From Caldilineaceae bacterium (GTDB taxonomy: Bacteria > Chloroflexota > Anaerolineae > Caldilineales > Caldilineaceae): a stretch of DNA of 40,784 bases. The stretch lies in assembly GCA_022824685.1 (NCBI GenBank), contig JAJDZJ010000072.1:1-40784 (forward strand), written 5' to 3'. Position numbers and translations under genes: made by a program. This document shows positions 40,765 through 40,784 of the stretch, piece by piece (the stretch's first letter is position 1; each line of letters begins with the position of its first letter). The notes beneath the pieces are model-generated. The model saw only the letters and a list, made by a program, of their open reading frames with translations, was not told where the DNA came from and did not search any database.

Positions 40765-40784
40765 CCGCAACGACAAAGGCTTTT

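Larger units (their letters stand above)
39561..40784. other. 1.2 kb gene-free repeat region
   Basis: No credible gene. It contains a heptamer remnant (GACCACTGACCTCTG, about 39885), the second copy of the ~180-base repeat (39904-40080) and a three-unit array (40110-40764). The window ends in non-coding sequence. Confidence 0.7.

Noticed and set aside
40357..40776. 139-residue minus-strand frame with internal repeats
   Set aside because: It is a translation of the tandem repeat array; the amino-acid repeats only mirror the DNA repeats, and there is no ribosome site.

Overview
The window is high-GC bacterial DNA whose gene content looks like an uncultured member of the Chloroflexota, probably near Caldilineales/Anaerolineae. 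This is an inference from four things: the Tat-type lipoprotein binding protein, Thr/Pro-rich linkers in a secreted fibronectin/leucine-rich-repeat protein, paired ABC exporters, and gaps filled with dispersed repeat families. I see no rRNA, tRNA, CRISPR array, insertion sequence or phage gene.

Layout. 0.4-2.7 kb: an SF1 helicase with a RelE-like N-terminus, then hisE. 3.0-5.9 kb: guaB-purA, the two enzymes that draw on IMP. 6.0-9.8 kb: a two-gene ABC exporter; the first gene carries an apparent frameshift near its end. 10.1-10.9 kb: an MNT/HEPN (MntA-HepT type) toxin-antitoxin pair with its own promoter and palindrome. 11.0-13.5 kb: purB and an RlmM-like rRNA methyltransferase. 13.5-16.2 kb: a conserved unknown, dtd, and a divergent radical-SAM DNA-repair-type gene whose promoter spacer holds a perfect CGAAC-N4-GTTCG palindrome. 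16.6-17.2 kb: an AT-richer DUF2442/DUF4160 gene pair with its own promoter and terminator. 17.8-22.0 kb: a 1395-residue secreted protein with FnIII domains, 23-residue LRRs and a C-terminal HExxH zincin-like domain. 22.3-25.5 kb: a sugar-type ABC importer (binding protein and two permeases, no ATPase), transcribed leftward. 26.3-27.5 kb: an MFS transporter with a perfect LacI-like palindrome in its leader. 28.0-29.9 kb: two tandem paralogous metallo-beta-lactamase-fold hydrolases. 30.3-31.6 kb: HAD and NUDIX hydrolases. 31.7-33.6 kb: a CPA2 antiporter with RCK domains. 33.8-37.0 kb: recD2 and a TIM-barrel isomerase. 37.2-39.6 kb: a small unknown and a large phosphodiesterase/phosphatase-family protein. 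The last 1.2 kb is non-coding repeat.

How it fits together. Most genes are housekeeping: purine branch-point enzymes, nucleotide and tRNA quality control, and DNA repair helicases. Accessory units are inserted among them: two toxin-antitoxin-like pairs, sugar uptake and efflux under likely LacI-type control, and an unusual secreted metalloprotease candidate. At least four repeat families recur between genes, sometimes in the same order, which suggests composite repeats that spread through intergenic DNA.

The best candidates for something not well described are the FnIII-LRR-zincin protein, the possible LexA-type control of the radical-SAM gene with a predicted leaderless transcript, the RelE-like/helicase fusion, and the composite intergenic repeats. 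All identifications were made by eye from translated sequence; no database search was run.
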